From the NCBI RefSeq assembly GCF_009498235.1, contig NZ_CP044205.1, positions 4,527,389 to 4,591,388 on the forward strand: 64,000 bases of DNA, in the 5' to 3' direction. The notes beneath the pieces were generated by a model. It had not been told where the DNA came from. It saw only the letters and a program-made list of their open reading frames with translations, and did not search any database. Both the position numbers and the translations under genes were made by a program. Positions within the stretch are counted from its first letter, which is position 1, and each line of letters opens with the position of its first letter. The stretch comes from Candidatus Methylospira mobilis (lineage in GTDB: Bacteria > Pseudomonadota > Gammaproteobacteria > Methylococcales > Methylococcaceae). Below, piece after piece: positions 25,376 through 33,268 of this stretch.

Positions 25376-25765
25376 ATGAATACAACAGATGCAATCAATC
25401 GCCGCCATTTCTCGCGCATACCTTTTCAGGTTGATGTGCTGTTACATTTCCATCCGGCACAAGAAATTCAAACGGCTCATTTGCTGGACATATCGCTGAA
25501 AGGTGCGCTGGTTAATATTATTCAATCCATCGCCAACACCTCTCACAGGGGAAAAATCTGCAGCATGGATCTTCAACTGGATGAGGGTGAAGAACATATC
25601 GTCATGGAAGGCAAGGTGGTTCATCAGGAAGGCCAATGCATTGGCATCGAATGCCAGCATATCGATCTGGACGGCATGACCAACCTTCGCCGATTGGTTG
25701 CTTTGAATATGGGCGACGAGAAACTGCTGGAAAGGGAGTTGGCCGAAATGTTGAAGTTGAAATAG
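25376..25765 (+). CDS. PilZ-domain protein (predicted c-di-GMP effector)
   Basis: 129 residues forming one PilZ domain. The cyclic-di-GMP binding motifs are visible: RRHFSRIPF near the N-terminus (RxxxR) and DISLKGALV near residue 39 (D/NxSxxG). A C-terminal helix (LRRLVALNMGDEKLLERELA) follows. Single-domain PilZ proteins bind cyclic di-GMP and control motility, pili or polysaccharide export through protein contacts. No diguanylate cyclase or pilus gene lies next to it, so the target cannot be inferred. Confidence 0.85.
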   Translation: MNTTDAINRRHFSRIPFQVDVLLHFHPAQEIQTAHLLDISLKGALVNIIQSIANTSHRGKICSMDLQLDEGEEHIVMEGKVVHQEGQCIGIECQHIDLDGMTNLRRLVALNMGDEKLLERELAEMLKLK

Positions 25766-25961
25766 GGGGCAACTCACGAAATGGAAAAAATAGCAGGCTA
25801 AGGTTGCGCCGAGGCTGGAATCCATCGGTATAGCGTTGGTACGGAAACAAGCAAGCAAGGGGCCAAGTCTAGTAGCAAAATAGCATTCCTTGTTACATTC
25901 TCACTATGTCCCACCCAGTCCGCAACTTATCTAGACATGACCCTATCGGTCCATCACATGG

Positions 25962-25987
25962 TTGACATTTGTATTTACAAATGTCAA
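25962..25987. promoter_or_regulatory. Perfect 26-bp palindrome upstream of brnT, probable BrnA operator
   Basis: The 12-bp arms TTGACATTTGTA and TACAAATGTCAA are separated by two bases. The left arm begins with TTGACA, a consensus -35 box, and the right arm ends five bases before the first ATG of the brnT frame. BrnA antitoxins repress their own operons by binding palindromes upstream of brnT, so this is the likely site. Confidence 0.7.
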
Positions 25988-25991
25988 TGTT

Positions 25992-26312
25992 ATGACTATG
26001 CAAATCCATGGCGTAACAGGTTTTGATTGGGATGACGGAAACGTGAGCAAGTGCCAAAAGCACGGAGTTTCTCTTTCCGAGATTGAAACCGCTTTTCACG
26101 GAGAAATGAAAGTTTTTCCTGATCTTGCTCATTCGCAAAACGAGACAAGATATATCGGACTGGGTAAGACGGAAGAAGGGCGCAATCTTTTTGTTTGCTT
26201 CACCTTGCGGCAACGCGAAGGGGAAGCTTATATCCGCCCCGTCAGCGCGCGCTACATGCACCGAAAGGAGGTTGAATATTATGAAAAAGCAATTACCCGT
26301 CCTCAACACTGA
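25992..26312 (+). CDS. brnT: BrnT-family toxin (RelE-like ribonuclease)
   Basis: About 106 residues from ATG 25992 (ATG 25998 equally possible; the frame is open from 25962 but the palindrome occupies that part). The family features are clear: FDWDDGNVSKCQKHGVSLSE near the start, then HSQNETRYIGLGKTEEGRNL, and the C-terminal RPVSARYMHRKEVEYYE. BrnT cleaves RNA and is neutralised by BrnA in a tight complex that also represses the operon. The gene overlaps the antitoxin gene by 32 bp. All family landmarks are present, so the module may be active, unlike the decayed toxin genes nearby. Confidence 0.88.
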   Translation: MTMQIHGVTGFDWDDGNVSKCQKHGVSLSEIETAFHGEMKVFPDLAHSQNETRYIGLGKTEEGRNLFVCFTLRQREGEAYIRPVSARYMHRKEVEYYEKAITRPQH

Positions 26313-26535
26313 CAAAGAAGCCGAGGATTTTATCGGCCAAGCCGATCTGACAGAATACGACTTGTCTTCTCTAACTCCCGTCCGCTTTGAATTTCAGCCA
26401 AAGGAACGCAGCATAACCATGCGTCTGTCCGAATCGCTGCTCGAAGCCATCAAGGAGGAAGCAGGACGTTCAGGGATACCCTATCAACGGTTTATCCGTC
26501 AAACGCTCGAAAACGCAGTGCATCCTAAACGCTAG
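26281..26535 (+). CDS. brnA: BrnA-family antitoxin (ribbon-helix-helix)
   Basis: 84 residues. The start is ATG 26281, preceded by an ideal AAAGGAGG; the frame is open upstream but that part lies inside brnT. The N-terminal half (LNTDKEAEDFIGQADLTEYD) wraps the toxin in known complexes. The C-terminal half SITMRLSESLLEAIKEEAGR and IPYQRFIRQTLENAV is a CopG-like ribbon-helix-helix DNA-binding domain. It should neutralise BrnT and bind the palindrome upstream of brnT. Confidence 0.88.
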   Translation: MKKQLPVLNTDKEAEDFIGQADLTEYDLSSLTPVRFEFQPKERSITMRLSESLLEAIKEEAGRSGIPYQRFIRQTLENAVHPKR

Positions 26536-26743
26536 AACTAAAAACAGGCGCGGGAGCCTTGGTCGTTCGTTTCGTCTCATGTTTGAGAGTATCGTGACCC
26601 CTGGAAGCCGCTAAAATCAAGGAGCGGGCTTCTGGACATCGGACAATTTGGCTCATTCTGTCCAATCACATCAAGCAGCCGTTACACGCCAACGAATTTT
26701 TGTGGTAAAAATACAATGCTACTAGACAAAGGTGAGATAACTT

Positions 26744-27100
26744 ATGGCCGCATGTAAAAAATCCGCATCAGACGCGTCGAATGAGATAAAAAAGGCGATT
26801 TCATTGGCTTTCTATGACGAGTTTAAAAAAGGAAATATGGACTATTGTCCAAATGGAATTAATAAAACTTCGGCAAAAATGACTATGAATTGGCTTGACC
26901 ATATGCTATATCCAGGAAAGTATTCAAAACCTTGGGGTCGAGGATGTAGCCTTATGCAATATAGCGTTATCTTAGAAAAAATCACACAGGATCATGGTAG
27001 TCAGAGAGCAAAAGAAGCGGCATTATCACAAATGGAGTATTGCAAAAAATATAAAAAGCAATCCCATCTAATGATATTAGAACGGTTTATAAATATTTAA
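26744..27100 (+). CDS. Hypothetical protein, AT-rich orphan
   Basis: 118 residues, unrecognised. ATG 26744 has AGGTGAG about ten bases upstream. The protein is Lys-rich and mostly helical (SNEIKKAISLAFYDEFKKGN, then MNWLDHMLYPGKYSKPWGRG, then EALS-type helices near the end), with no signal peptide or membrane segment. Codon use and base composition are clearly more AT-rich than the housekeeping genes around it, as expected for recently acquired DNA. It lies behind a BrnTA module in a fragment-rich stretch. A 14-bp inverted repeat about 55 bp beyond the stop may end the transcript. Confidence 0.5.
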   Translation: MAACKKSASDASNEIKKAISLAFYDEFKKGNMDYCPNGINKTSAKMTMNWLDHMLYPGKYSKPWGRGCSLMQYSVILEKITQDHGSQRAKEAALSQMEYCKKYKKQSHLMILERFINI

Positions 27101-27154
27101 AAACTCTATTGTCTTGCGATAATAGCCATACAAGCTTTGTCATGCGTAAATATG

Positions 27155-27214
27155 AGACAAAACGGCACGAACTGTCTAATCGGTAAACATGAGACAATTT
27201 GTGCCGTTTTGTCT
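27155..27214. repeat. Inverted repeat between the orphan gene and haoB
   Basis: AGACAAAACGGCAC (27155-27168) and GTGCCGTTTTGTCT (27201-27214) are perfectly complementary; pairing can continue inward with mismatches. The right arm is followed by GATTTTT, so in plus-strand RNA it could work as a terminator. It might also be a small mobile-element relic. Confidence 0.55.
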
Positions 27215-27228
27215 GATTTTTCAAAATC

Positions 27229-27243
27229 CCCGCCTGCGGCGGG
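27229..27243 (-). terminator. Probable rho-independent terminator of the hao operon
   Basis: CCCGCC-GCA-GGCGGG in the minus-strand transcript, followed by GATTTTG. It lies 35 bp beyond the haoB stop codon. The U-run is short and interrupted, so strength is uncertain. Confidence 0.6.
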
Positions 27244-27277
27244 AAAGAAATAGTTAAATGGGGCGGATGCAAGCGCG

Positions 27278-28306
27278 CTATCTGTTCCATCGAAAAACCG
27301 TCAGATAAGAAGCCTGGGGCGACTGGTACACCGTTTCCAGTTCTGCAAGCGGATTTTCCAGCGAGCCGGTAAAAGGCAGCAATTTCGCCAACAAGGTTTC
27401 CCCGGTTTCCGCATTTTCGATGCGCCAGGCGCGTATGCCGCTCCCCGGCGTGTTTTGAATCAGATAACTGCCGCTCCCTTTCTCCTGCGCCCAGCGTTTT
27501 ACTTCGGCAATTTGCGCGTGGATATCGCCGGCGCGCGGGAACTGCGCGGCTTCGATAGCCGGCTTTTTTCCAGCAAGCCGTTCGATCTCGGCCAGCCGCG
27601 CCAGATCGTCCAGGCACACCAGAAAATAGACCGGCGTAGCGGCGGGCAGGGTTGCGGCCATTTCCGCCAACGCGTCGTGCGCGTTCATCGTCAGCCAGCG
27701 CGCCAGTTGGCGCAGACGCGTTTCGTCGCCGGCAAACGGCCCCGCCAGCTCCGCCCAAAGCTTCCGCTCGCTGCGAGCGGCAAAAGCCGTGGCGATGGGA
27801 GCGCCGGCCCAGGCAGCGCGCCCGGTAAACCAGTCGATGCGTTGCGCGTTGTCCCACCAGGTTAAAAACAATGCGTTTGCTTCGGCGTGACGGTTTAAAG
27901 CCTCCATGGCATTGGCCCATAACTCCCGGCGCGAAAACAGCGCGTCCGGCCCGGTTTCGACCGCTTCGGCGTTTAGGCCGGGATACAGAACCGCCCGCCG
28001 CCTCTCGCCGTCGGCAGCGCGGTAGCTTACGGCATCGAGCGGAAACGAAACCTCTTCGCCTTGCCGCAGCCGGTAATGGTCTATGCGTTCGGCCGAATAA
28101 TGTCCGCCCAAGGCCGGAAAACCGGGCTCGCCCGCGATCTGTTCTCCGGTTTTTTCCGCCGTCAATGCAGACGGCAAGCGCTCGATAATGGCGAGACCCA
28201 GTATCCATGCGCCGGCAGTAAGGCAGATCAGGCCTATCAGCAAACGAACGGAAATACTTTTCCTGAAGCCGTGGCCGGCTCCAACAGAGGCGCTACGCTT
28301 ATCCAC
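27278..28306 (-). CDS. haoB: Hydroxylamine oxidation-associated protein HaoB
   Basis: 342 residues from a GTG that overlaps the stop of the tautomerase gene. One N-terminal membrane helix (SVRLLIGLICLTAGAWILGL, about 19-38) is followed by a soluble domain of about 300 residues outside the cytoplasm, without cysteine haem motifs. Length, topology and the place downstream of haoA agree with haoB of methanotrophs such as Methylococcus capsulatus. Its biochemical role is unknown; it is thought to assist or anchor HaoA. A short membrane-anchored periplasmic partner would fit the C-terminal membrane helix on the HaoA encoded here. Confidence 0.75.
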   Translation of the reverse strand: MDKRSASVGAGHGFRKSISVRLLIGLICLTAGAWILGLAIIERLPSALTAEKTGEQIAGEPGFPALGGHYSAERIDHYRLRQGEEVSFPLDAVSYRAADGERRRAVLYPGLNAEAVETGPDALFSRRELWANAMEALNRHAEANALFLTWWDNAQRIDWFTGRAAWAGAPIATAFAARSERKLWAELAGPFAGDETRLRQLARWLTMNAHDALAEMAATLPAATPVYFLVCLDDLARLAEIERLAGKKPAIEAAQFPRAGDIHAQIAEVKRWAQEKGSGSYLIQNTPGSGIRAWRIENAETGETLLAKLLPFTGSLENPLAELETVYQSPQASYLTVFRWNR

Positions 28307-28502
28307 CCCGCGATTTTTTCCATTCGTCCGTCAGCAGCCCGGCGTATCCCCAGTTTTCCTCGTCTATCTCCTGAATGACGACATGCGTATGCTCCGGATT
28401 CTTGCCAAGCACGCGCACCAGGGAATCGGTGACCTCCCTGACCAATTGAGCCTTCTGTTCTCTGCTTGCGCCCTTGGTGATTTGGATATTGACATATGGC
28501 AT
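28299..28502 (-). CDS. 4-oxalocrotonate tautomerase family protein
   Basis: 67 residues from ATG 28502, giving PYVNIQITKG after removal of Met, so the catalytic N-terminal proline of the family is kept. The rest (REQKAQLVREVTDSLVRVLG and HTHVVIQEIDEENWGYAGLL) is normal for the small 4-OT fold, which forms hexamers. Such enzymes catalyse keto-enol tautomerisation in aromatic breakdown, but no such pathway is present here. It lies between haoA and haoB on the same strand and overlaps haoB by 8 bp, so it is almost certainly cotranscribed with them. A role in the hao operon is not known to me. Confidence 0.85.
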   Translation of the reverse strand: MPYVNIQITKGASREQKAQLVREVTDSLVRVLGKNPEHTHVVIQEIDEENWGYAGLLTDEWKKSRGG

Positions 28503-28523
28503 GTTGCTCGTTTCCAAAATCCG

Positions 28524-30128
28524 TTATGAGCGTTTATTGCGCGTCAGGATGAATGCGACGCCCGCGCCGATCAATACCAGCCCCAGCAGATATCTGCTGG
28601 TTAAAAACTCGACAAAGCCGTTTTTAGCCGGTTTAGGCAGATTTCTCGCATGTTCTTCGCGCAGCACGGTGTTTTCATTCATGATGAACGCATAATCCTT
28701 CATCAGTTCCGACCAGCCTTCGGTATAGGTAAAGCCGCCCGGATTGGCGTGAACCAGACCCTTATACAATTTCACCAGGTCATGCTCCCACATGTCGGCA
28801 TGAACGCGCTCAACCGCGCTCGGGTTGTTGCCTTTGGCCCAGAACAGCTGGAAGAATCCGCCCGGCGCATCCTTTTCCGGCGCGGGCGGGACCGGACGAT
28901 TGGTTTTTTGGCCGGTCAGCTGTCCGTCTTTATACAAATTTTCGACGACATGCCTGGCTTCCTGTTCCACTTTCAACCCGGCTATCGTGCCTTTGTCCGC
29001 AGCGGTTAAATACGCTTCGGCAAAACCGGGCGAATGGCAGTCGGCGCAGGTTTTCAGCCAGGCCTCCTTGCGTTCGCTGAACCACGGATGCTGCAGATTG
29101 TCGGCTATGGCCGGCGTCGGATTAAAACCCCAGCGCACCTTGCGCACCAGATTATGGGAAAACTCACCTTCGAATTCGAAGTGGCAATACTGGCAGGTCG
29201 GCGCGGTGTAGCCGCCCTTGGTCAATGCATCCTTGAGCGGCGCTTCGAAATTCCATTTCGCCTTGCCTTGCGTCTGGTAAACCGTGCCGTGTTTGGACAA
29301 CATGAAGTTTTCGAATTCGTTGTGATCGACACCGTTGTGGCAGGTGGCGCAGGCTTCCGGCTGGCGCGCTTCGGCGGCGGAGAAGGTGTGGCGGGTGTGA
29401 CAGCCGTCGCACTTGTTCTGCTGGTAATGGCACATGTCGCAGCCCTGTGCGATTTCACGTTCGGGCATGCCGGCCCAGATCGCGGTTTCCACGTTCGCTT
29501 TCCAGTCCATGGAGTGCGACGGATGCCCTTTCGGCCATTGGCCTTGCGGCCAGGTTTGCGCCTTTTCCGATTCCGCCTCGGCAAATTGTTCGACATGGCA
29601 GGTTCCGCAGGCCGCCCGGTCCGGCATGATCAGCTTTTTGGCATGATCGACGGATTTGGCGCCAACGCCGGAATGACAATCGATACAGCCGACCTGGGCG
29701 AGATTTTCGCTTTCGCGAAGCAGGCCGCGTTGGCGCAGATTTTTTTCAACATCTTCGAGCTTTTGCTTCTTGTAGAAGCGCGCGTCTTCGCTGCTCAGAT
29801 TCCGTATATTGTCGAGATTGGCGTGGATGCTGTTTTTCCAGGCATGAAACGCGCCGGGTGTGAGGCTCTGATGGCATTCGACGCACTGTTCGGCGGTTTT
29901 CTCGCCCTGCACCGAAGAAGGCGGCTGGTAGAAATCTTTGGGATTCCAGTATTTCTGGATTGGGATCGGCGACCACAGCGGTCCGTATTTGCCCTTTCCG
30001 GGATGGTCCTTGTAGTAGGCCGCGCTTAAATCCTGAAAGTCAGGCTCGTTGGCCTGGGAGAGCGCGGGAAGCAGCAGTGTTTGAGCGATGACCAGTACAA
30101 ACAGTTTGAGCGCGGCGTTGTAATTCAT
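28524..30128 (-). CDS. haoA: Octaheme hydroxylamine oxidoreductase
   Basis: 534 residues from ATG 30128, which gives a clean signal peptide ending ALSQA. Eight CxxCH haem motifs are present in order: CVECH, CIDCH, CGTCH, CDMCH, CDGCH, CATCH, CQYCH and CADCH. A C-terminal membrane helix (LLGLVLIGAGVAFILT) ends in NKRS. The enzyme oxidises hydroxylamine in the periplasm. In methanotrophs hydroxylamine arises because methane monooxygenase also oxidises ammonia, so HaoA both detoxifies it and may return electrons to cytochromes. It is followed by a tautomerase and haoB and preceded by a CysZ-like gene on the same strand. A 71-bp piece of the gene is repeated at 24982-25052. The tyrosine that cross-links the P460 haem could not be assigned with confidence. 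Confidence 0.93.
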   Translation of the reverse strand: MNYNAALKLFVLVIAQTLLLPALSQANEPDFQDLSAAYYKDHPGKGKYGPLWSPIPIQKYWNPKDFYQPPSSVQGEKTAEQCVECHQSLTPGAFHAWKNSIHANLDNIRNLSSEDARFYKKQKLEDVEKNLRQRGLLRESENLAQVGCIDCHSGVGAKSVDHAKKLIMPDRAACGTCHVEQFAEAESEKAQTWPQGQWPKGHPSHSMDWKANVETAIWAGMPEREIAQGCDMCHYQQNKCDGCHTRHTFSAAEARQPEACATCHNGVDHNEFENFMLSKHGTVYQTQGKAKWNFEAPLKDALTKGGYTAPTCQYCHFEFEGEFSHNLVRKVRWGFNPTPAIADNLQHPWFSERKEAWLKTCADCHSPGFAEAYLTAADKGTIAGLKVEQEARHVVENLYKDGQLTGQKTNRPVPPAPEKDAPGGFFQLFWAKGNNPSAVERVHADMWEHDLVKLYKGLVHANPGGFTYTEGWSELMKDYAFIMNENTVLREEHARNLPKPAKNGFVEFLTSRYLLGLVLIGAGVAFILTRNKRS

Positions 30129-30138
30129 TTTGCATACC

Positions 30139-30876
30139 CTACACTGACTCATTTTTCCCAATCAGCAGCGTCGCCGCCACCACCGCCGCCGGCGGGACTA
30201 TCACGCTGAAAACCGGGATAGTCAGGCCCGCCAATACCAGCCCGCCAAAGGACAGCCACTCGATACGCCGTTTTTTGAGCAGCGCGAGCTGTTCGTCGAA
30301 GGTGGCGTCGCGCGCTTCCAGCGCATAGCCGCTGTATTCGATCGCCAGACTCCACGCAAAAAACGCCAGCGCCAGCGGCGGGGCCAGCATGTTGACGCCG
30401 GGTATCAGCATTATCAGCAGCAGCGCCAGCCCCCACCCGGCGGAAAAACGCAAGCGCCTGAGTTCGGAAGCGATACTGATACCGATCTGCTTCAGCGCCG
30501 CGGGTTTGGTTTTTTGGCTGTCTTCAGCGGAAATACCCGCCAGTTTGGCAGCCGCTTCGGCCAGATGACCGTAAAAGGGCGAGCCGATCAGATTGGCAAC
30601 CAGCGTGAATGTGAAAAAAGCGAATCCGAAAAACAGCATGGCGAACAGCGGCCACAGCAGCCAGCGCAGCCATTCGAGCCACGCCGGTATCAGACGATCC
30701 ATCACCTCGGCAAAATAATGCAGCGACAGCCACAGACCGAGGCCGTAGAGCAGCAGGTTGATCAGCAGCGGCCAGATCACGAAGCGCCTCAGTTGCGGGT
30801 GAGGCAGCATGGCGATGCCGCGCAACAGGCACTGCACTACGCCGGGTATGACCGGTAATGTTGTTGTGTTGTTCAT
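30139..30876 (-). CDS. CysZ-like / EI24-domain membrane protein
   Basis: 245 residues from ATG 30876 with GGAG upstream. Several membrane segments are visible: FVIWPLLINLLLYGLGLWLS, WLLWPLFAMLFFGFAFFTFT, GWGLALLLIMLIPGVNML and a final VLAGLTIPVFSVIVPPAAVV. The loop GSPFYGHLAEAA matches the CysZ/EI24 family signature. CysZ proteins carry sulfate into the cytoplasm for cysteine synthesis, but many family members have unknown substrates. The gene ends 11 bp before the haoA start and begins 20 bp after the end of cstA, so it could be part of either transcript. No cys genes are adjacent. Confidence 0.8.
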   Translation of the reverse strand: MNNTTTLPVIPGVVQCLLRGIAMLPHPQLRRFVIWPLLINLLLYGLGLWLSLHYFAEVMDRLIPAWLEWLRWLLWPLFAMLFFGFAFFTFTLVANLIGSPFYGHLAEAAAKLAGISAEDSQKTKPAALKQIGISIASELRRLRFSAGWGLALLLIMLIPGVNMLAPPLALAFFAWSLAIEYSGYALEARDATFDEQLALLKKRRIEWLSFGGLVLAGLTIPVFSVIVPPAAVVAATLLIGKNESV

Positions 30877-30896
30877 AGTTGCCACTCCGTTATGAT

Positions 30897-33000
30897 TCAA
30901 TCCTGCAGCCACGCTTCCGCCAAACGGCTGGGACTATGCGGCGTTTCCGTGGAAACAGGGTGGGATCTACCCATCCGCACGCAATAGCAGACGCGCGCGG
31001 TATCCACCGCCAGCACCCAGGAAATCAGCAAAAAAAACGCCGTCAGCGCTGCATCCAGATAATCGTTAAAAATCAGCCGCGGTGCGGCGGTAGCCTGATC
31101 CGCCGGCAATGCGCCCGCCGACAGTTTCGCCGATAAATCGGCGGCGTGCGCGAGAAAGCCGATACGGATTTCCGGGCTGAACAGCTTTTCATAAGCCGCC
31201 GTGGATGTGACCGCTATCAGCCATAGCAGCGGAATCAACGTCACCCAGATATAGCGGGCGCTCGGCGACTTCATCAAAATGGTAGTGGCCACGCACAGCG
31301 CTATCGCCGCCAGCATCTGATTGGCGATGCCGAACAGCGGCCACAGGCTGTTGATGCCGCCCAGCGGATCGATCGTTCCCATGTACAGAAAATAGCCCCA
31401 GCCGCCCACCACCAGCCCCGAAGTCAATAATACGCCGGGATACCAGCCGGTTCTACCCAGCGCAGGCACCCAGTTTCCGAGCATATCCTGCAGCATGAAA
31501 CGAGCGACGCGCGTTCCGGCGTCCAGCGTGGTCAGGATGAACAGCGCCTCGAACATAATGGCGAAGTGATACCACAGCGACAGCAGTTTTTCGCCGAAGG
31601 CGCGCGCAAACAGCGTGGCCATGCCCACCGCCAGCGACGGCGCGCCGCCGGTGCGCGCGAACAGCGAGGATTCGCCCATTTCACGCGCCAGGTCCTGCAT
31701 CTGCACCAGCGTGACCGGGAAGCCCCAGCCGCTGATGCGCGCGACCGCATCGGCGGCTTCCTTTCCGACGATACCGGCGGGGCTGTTGATCGCGAAATAC
31801 ACGCCCGGTTCCAGCACCGTCGCGGCCACCATCGCCATGATCGCGACGAAGGATTCCATCAGCATCGCGCCGTAGCCGATCAGCCGCGCGTCGGCTTCGT
31901 TGGCCAGCAGCTTGGGCGTGGTGCCGGAGGAAATCAGCGCGTGAAAACCGCTGATCGCGCCGCAGGCGATGGTAATGAACACGAACGGAAACAGCTTGCC
32001 GCCGAAAATCGGGCCGCTGCCGTCGATGAAGCGCGTCAAAGCCGGCATCTTGACTTCCGGGTGCAGCACGATGATGGCGACCGCCAGCGCGCTGATGGTG
32101 CCGAGCTTCATGAACGTCGACAAATAATCGCGCGGGGCCAGCAGCAGCCAGACCGGCAGAACCGCCGCCAGAAAACCATAGGCGATGATCATCAGCGCCA
32201 GATCGGGACCGTCGAAATCGAACCAGCCGCGTAATGCCGGGTTATGGTCTATCCAGCCCCCGGCGGCAACCGAGCGAGCCGATCAGCAGGCCCACGCCCA
32301 ACAGAGTGGACTCCATCACGCGTCCGGGGCGCAGATTGCGCATGTACAATCCGACGATCACCGCGATCGGTATCGTCGCCGCCACGGTGGAAGTCGCCCA
32401 GGGACTATGCTTCATCGCGTTGGTCACCACCAGCCCCAGCACCGCGATCAGTATGATCATGATCATCATCACGCCCACCAGCGCCGCCGTGCCGCCGATC
32501 GGCCCCAGCTCGTCGCGCGCCATTTGCCCCAGCGAGCGCGCATCGCGGCGCAGCGAGAAAAACAGGATCACGAAATCCTGCACGCAGCCGCCCAGCACCG
32601 CGCCCGCCAGTATCCACAGCGTACCCGGCAGATAACCGAACTGCGCGGCCAGCGTCGGCCCGATCAGCGGCCCAGGACCTGCGATAGCCGCGAAGTGATG
32701 CCCGAAAACCACCCAGCGATTGGTTGGAACAAAATCCCGCCCGTCATCAAGACGTTCCGCCGGGGTGGCGCGGCCGGCGTCGAGCATCAACACCCGCGCG
32801 GCGATAAAGGCGCTGTAAAAACGATAGCCCAGCGCGTATACGCAGATCGCAGCGATAACAAACCACAGACTGTTCAGCGTTTCTCCCCGGCTCCAGGCGA
32901 TAACGCCAAGCGCCGCGGTTCCAAGAACAACCAGCGTCAGCCAGCCCAGAGTTTCGAGTAGCGGAGGATAAGTAAGCCGGTTGGCGTGCGATTTCTGCAT
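30897..33000 (-). pseudogene. cstA: CstA/BtsT-family pyruvate or peptide transporter, split by one frameshift
   Basis: Two frames together give a full CstA-type protein of about 690 residues. The N-terminal part (about 33000-32270) reads MQKSHANRLTYPPLLETLGW and contains FGHHFAAIAGPGPLIGPTLA and LGGCVQDFVILFFSLRRDAR, typical of CstA. It then runs off as CRRGLDRP and stops. The C-terminal part continues in another frame as [20 protein letters not shown] and [20 protein letters not shown]. Removing one base of the CC at 32270-32271 restores a continuous frame reading [14 protein letters not shown]. CstA proteins import pyruvate or small peptides through many membrane helices. This is either a real inactivating mutation or a single-base sequence error; everything else is intact. 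Confidence 0.85.
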
Positions 33001-33073
33001 GATGGTTCAGGTTGCCGGAAGGAGGAAAGTCAAATCGTCAATGAGGTATACTGAATTATTATCAGGAGGTGAT

Positions 33074-33268
33074 GTGTTCTTGTTTATCTCTGTTCATCTG
33101 TCCTGCGTCAGGCGGTTTATGCGCGCACTGTGCGGCGAAGATCAATACGAGCGCTATCTCGATCACTGGCATCGTCATCACAGCGGCGCGGGCGCGCCGC
33201 TCAGCCGTAAAGCCTTCTTTCGCGAACAGACCGAACGCAAATGGAACGGCGTCAAGCGCTGCTGCTAG
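33074..33268 (+). CDS. ybdD: YbdD/YjiX (DUF466) small protein linked to CstA
   Basis: 64 residues from GTG 33074 (AGGAGGT just upstream; TTG 33080 has better spacing). The sequence RRFMRALCGEDQYERYLDHW and APLSRKAFFREQTERKWNG, with the ending KRCC, matches the YbdD family, which ends in a Cys pair and has a conserved FFRE. YbdD is needed for the activity of CstA-type pyruvate transporters. In Escherichia coli ybdD lies downstream of cstA on the same strand. Here it diverges from cstA, and its end overlaps the fructosamine kinase gene on the opposite strand by 4 bp. Confidence 0.75.
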   Translation: MFLFISVHLSCVRRFMRALCGEDQYERYLDHWHRHHSGAGAPLSRKAFFREQTERKWNGVKRCC

